From the NCBI GenBank assembly GCA_964524475.1, contig CAZGCO010000013.1:1-12387 (forward strand): a stretch of DNA of 12,387 nt. Direction: 5' to 3'. The position numbers and the translations under genes were made by a program. The DNA comes from CAZYHU01 sp964524475 (GTDB lineage Bacteria; Patescibacteriota; Minisyncoccia; Phycocordibacterales; UBA1006). Below the pieces are notes generated by a model, which ran no database searches, was not told the origin of the DNA, and saw only the letters and a program-made list of their open reading frames with translations. The stretch's first letter is position 1. Each line of letters starts with the position of its first letter. This document shows, piece after piece, positions 12,126-12,387 of the stretch.

Positions 12126-12387
12126 TTCTAGTAGAGTTTGATCCTAGCTCAGGATGAATGCTGGCGGTGTGGATAAGGCATGCAAGTCGAACGTCCCCTT
12201 CGGGGGAAGTGGCAAACGGGGTAGTAACACGTGGGAATGTACCCAAGAGTCATGAATAACCTGTCGAAAGGCAGGCTAATACATGATGGTCCCTTCGGGG
12301 TAAAGATTTATCGCTCTTGGAACAGCCTGCGAGGTATCAGCTAGTTGGTAGTGTAATGGACTACCAAGGCTATGACGCCTAGGGGAG
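12126..12387 (+). rRNA. rrs: 16S ribosomal RNA, 5' end (partial)
   Basis: The conserved 5' block AGAGTTTGATC is at 12133-12143, followed by CTAGCTCAG, GATGAATGCTGGCGG, GCATGCAAGTCGAACG, GTAACACGTGGG and AGCTAGTTGGTAG. The mature 5' end is estimated as about 7 nt before AGAGTTTGATC. The universal 27F site carries one mismatch (CCTAGCTCAG in place of CMTGGCTCAG), which I associate with Parcubacteria-type CPR 16S genes. The gene runs off the right edge. Confidence 0.97.

Noticed and set aside
1..12387. CRISPR array, transposase, prophage or toxin-antitoxin system
   Set aside because: No spaced direct repeats, transposase motifs, phage genes or overlapping toxin-antitoxin pair were found on either strand.

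Overview
The window looks like chromosomal DNA of a low-GC member of the Candidate Phyla Radiation, most likely a Parcubacteria-type lineage. The evidence is the 16S rRNA start at the right edge: its 27F-primer region reads AGAGTTTGATCCTAGCTCAG and is followed by GGATAAGGCATGCAAGTCG, which I associate with Parcubacteria. Genes are compact, A/T-rich and none has a convincing Shine-Dalgarno sequence. Two runs of exactly ten Ns (3237-3246, 9171-9180) show that this is a draft scaffold.

Layout. The left edge is the 3' end of a 23S rRNA (1 to about 203), followed by a spacer without a recognisable 5S or tRNA and a strong terminator. Next come a small orphan gene with its own terminator (416-781), then a cell-envelope block: a membrane-anchored DCGG/Cys-motif protein (875-1654) with a RodA/FtsW-type SEDS glycosyltransferase (1660-2778); SecD (2846-4352, containing a scaffold gap) with SecF (4365-5252); LemA (5379-5936) with HtpX (5963-6859); and a secreted GH18/YaaH-like protein (6946-8055). 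Two metabolic genes follow: GAPDH (8135-9196) and a nucleoside diphosphate kinase with a one-base frameshift (9617-10083), with a small unknown gene (9251-9532) between them. An unassigned structured RNA gene (about 10119-10287) comes next, then a secreted lysozyme/glucosaminidase-like protein (10549-11286) and a convergent small unknown gene on the minus strand (11348-11713). The right edge is a probable rRNA promoter, a highly structured leader and the first 262 or so bases of 16S rRNA.

How the parts work together. Most protein genes act at the envelope: septal or lateral wall synthesis (SEDS), protein export (SecDF), membrane protein quality control (HtpX, commonly paired with LemA) and two predicted wall- or glycan-acting secreted proteins. 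Transcription units are short and separated by long, almost perfectly symmetrical hairpin terminators with stems up to 21 bp. Several -10 boxes lie only 6-9 nt before an ATG (2846, 5963, 6946, 8135), which suggests leaderless mRNAs.

Most noteworthy: the independent structured RNA with two mutually exclusive folds; a perfect 20-bp hairpin inside the signal-peptide codons of the GH18-like gene; a hairpin in the rRNA leader that displays TAAGGAG, complementary to the usual 16S anti-Shine-Dalgarno tail; and the 23S-end to 16S-start arrangement, which implies at least two rRNA operons, a small circle, or a contig bounded by rRNA repeats.
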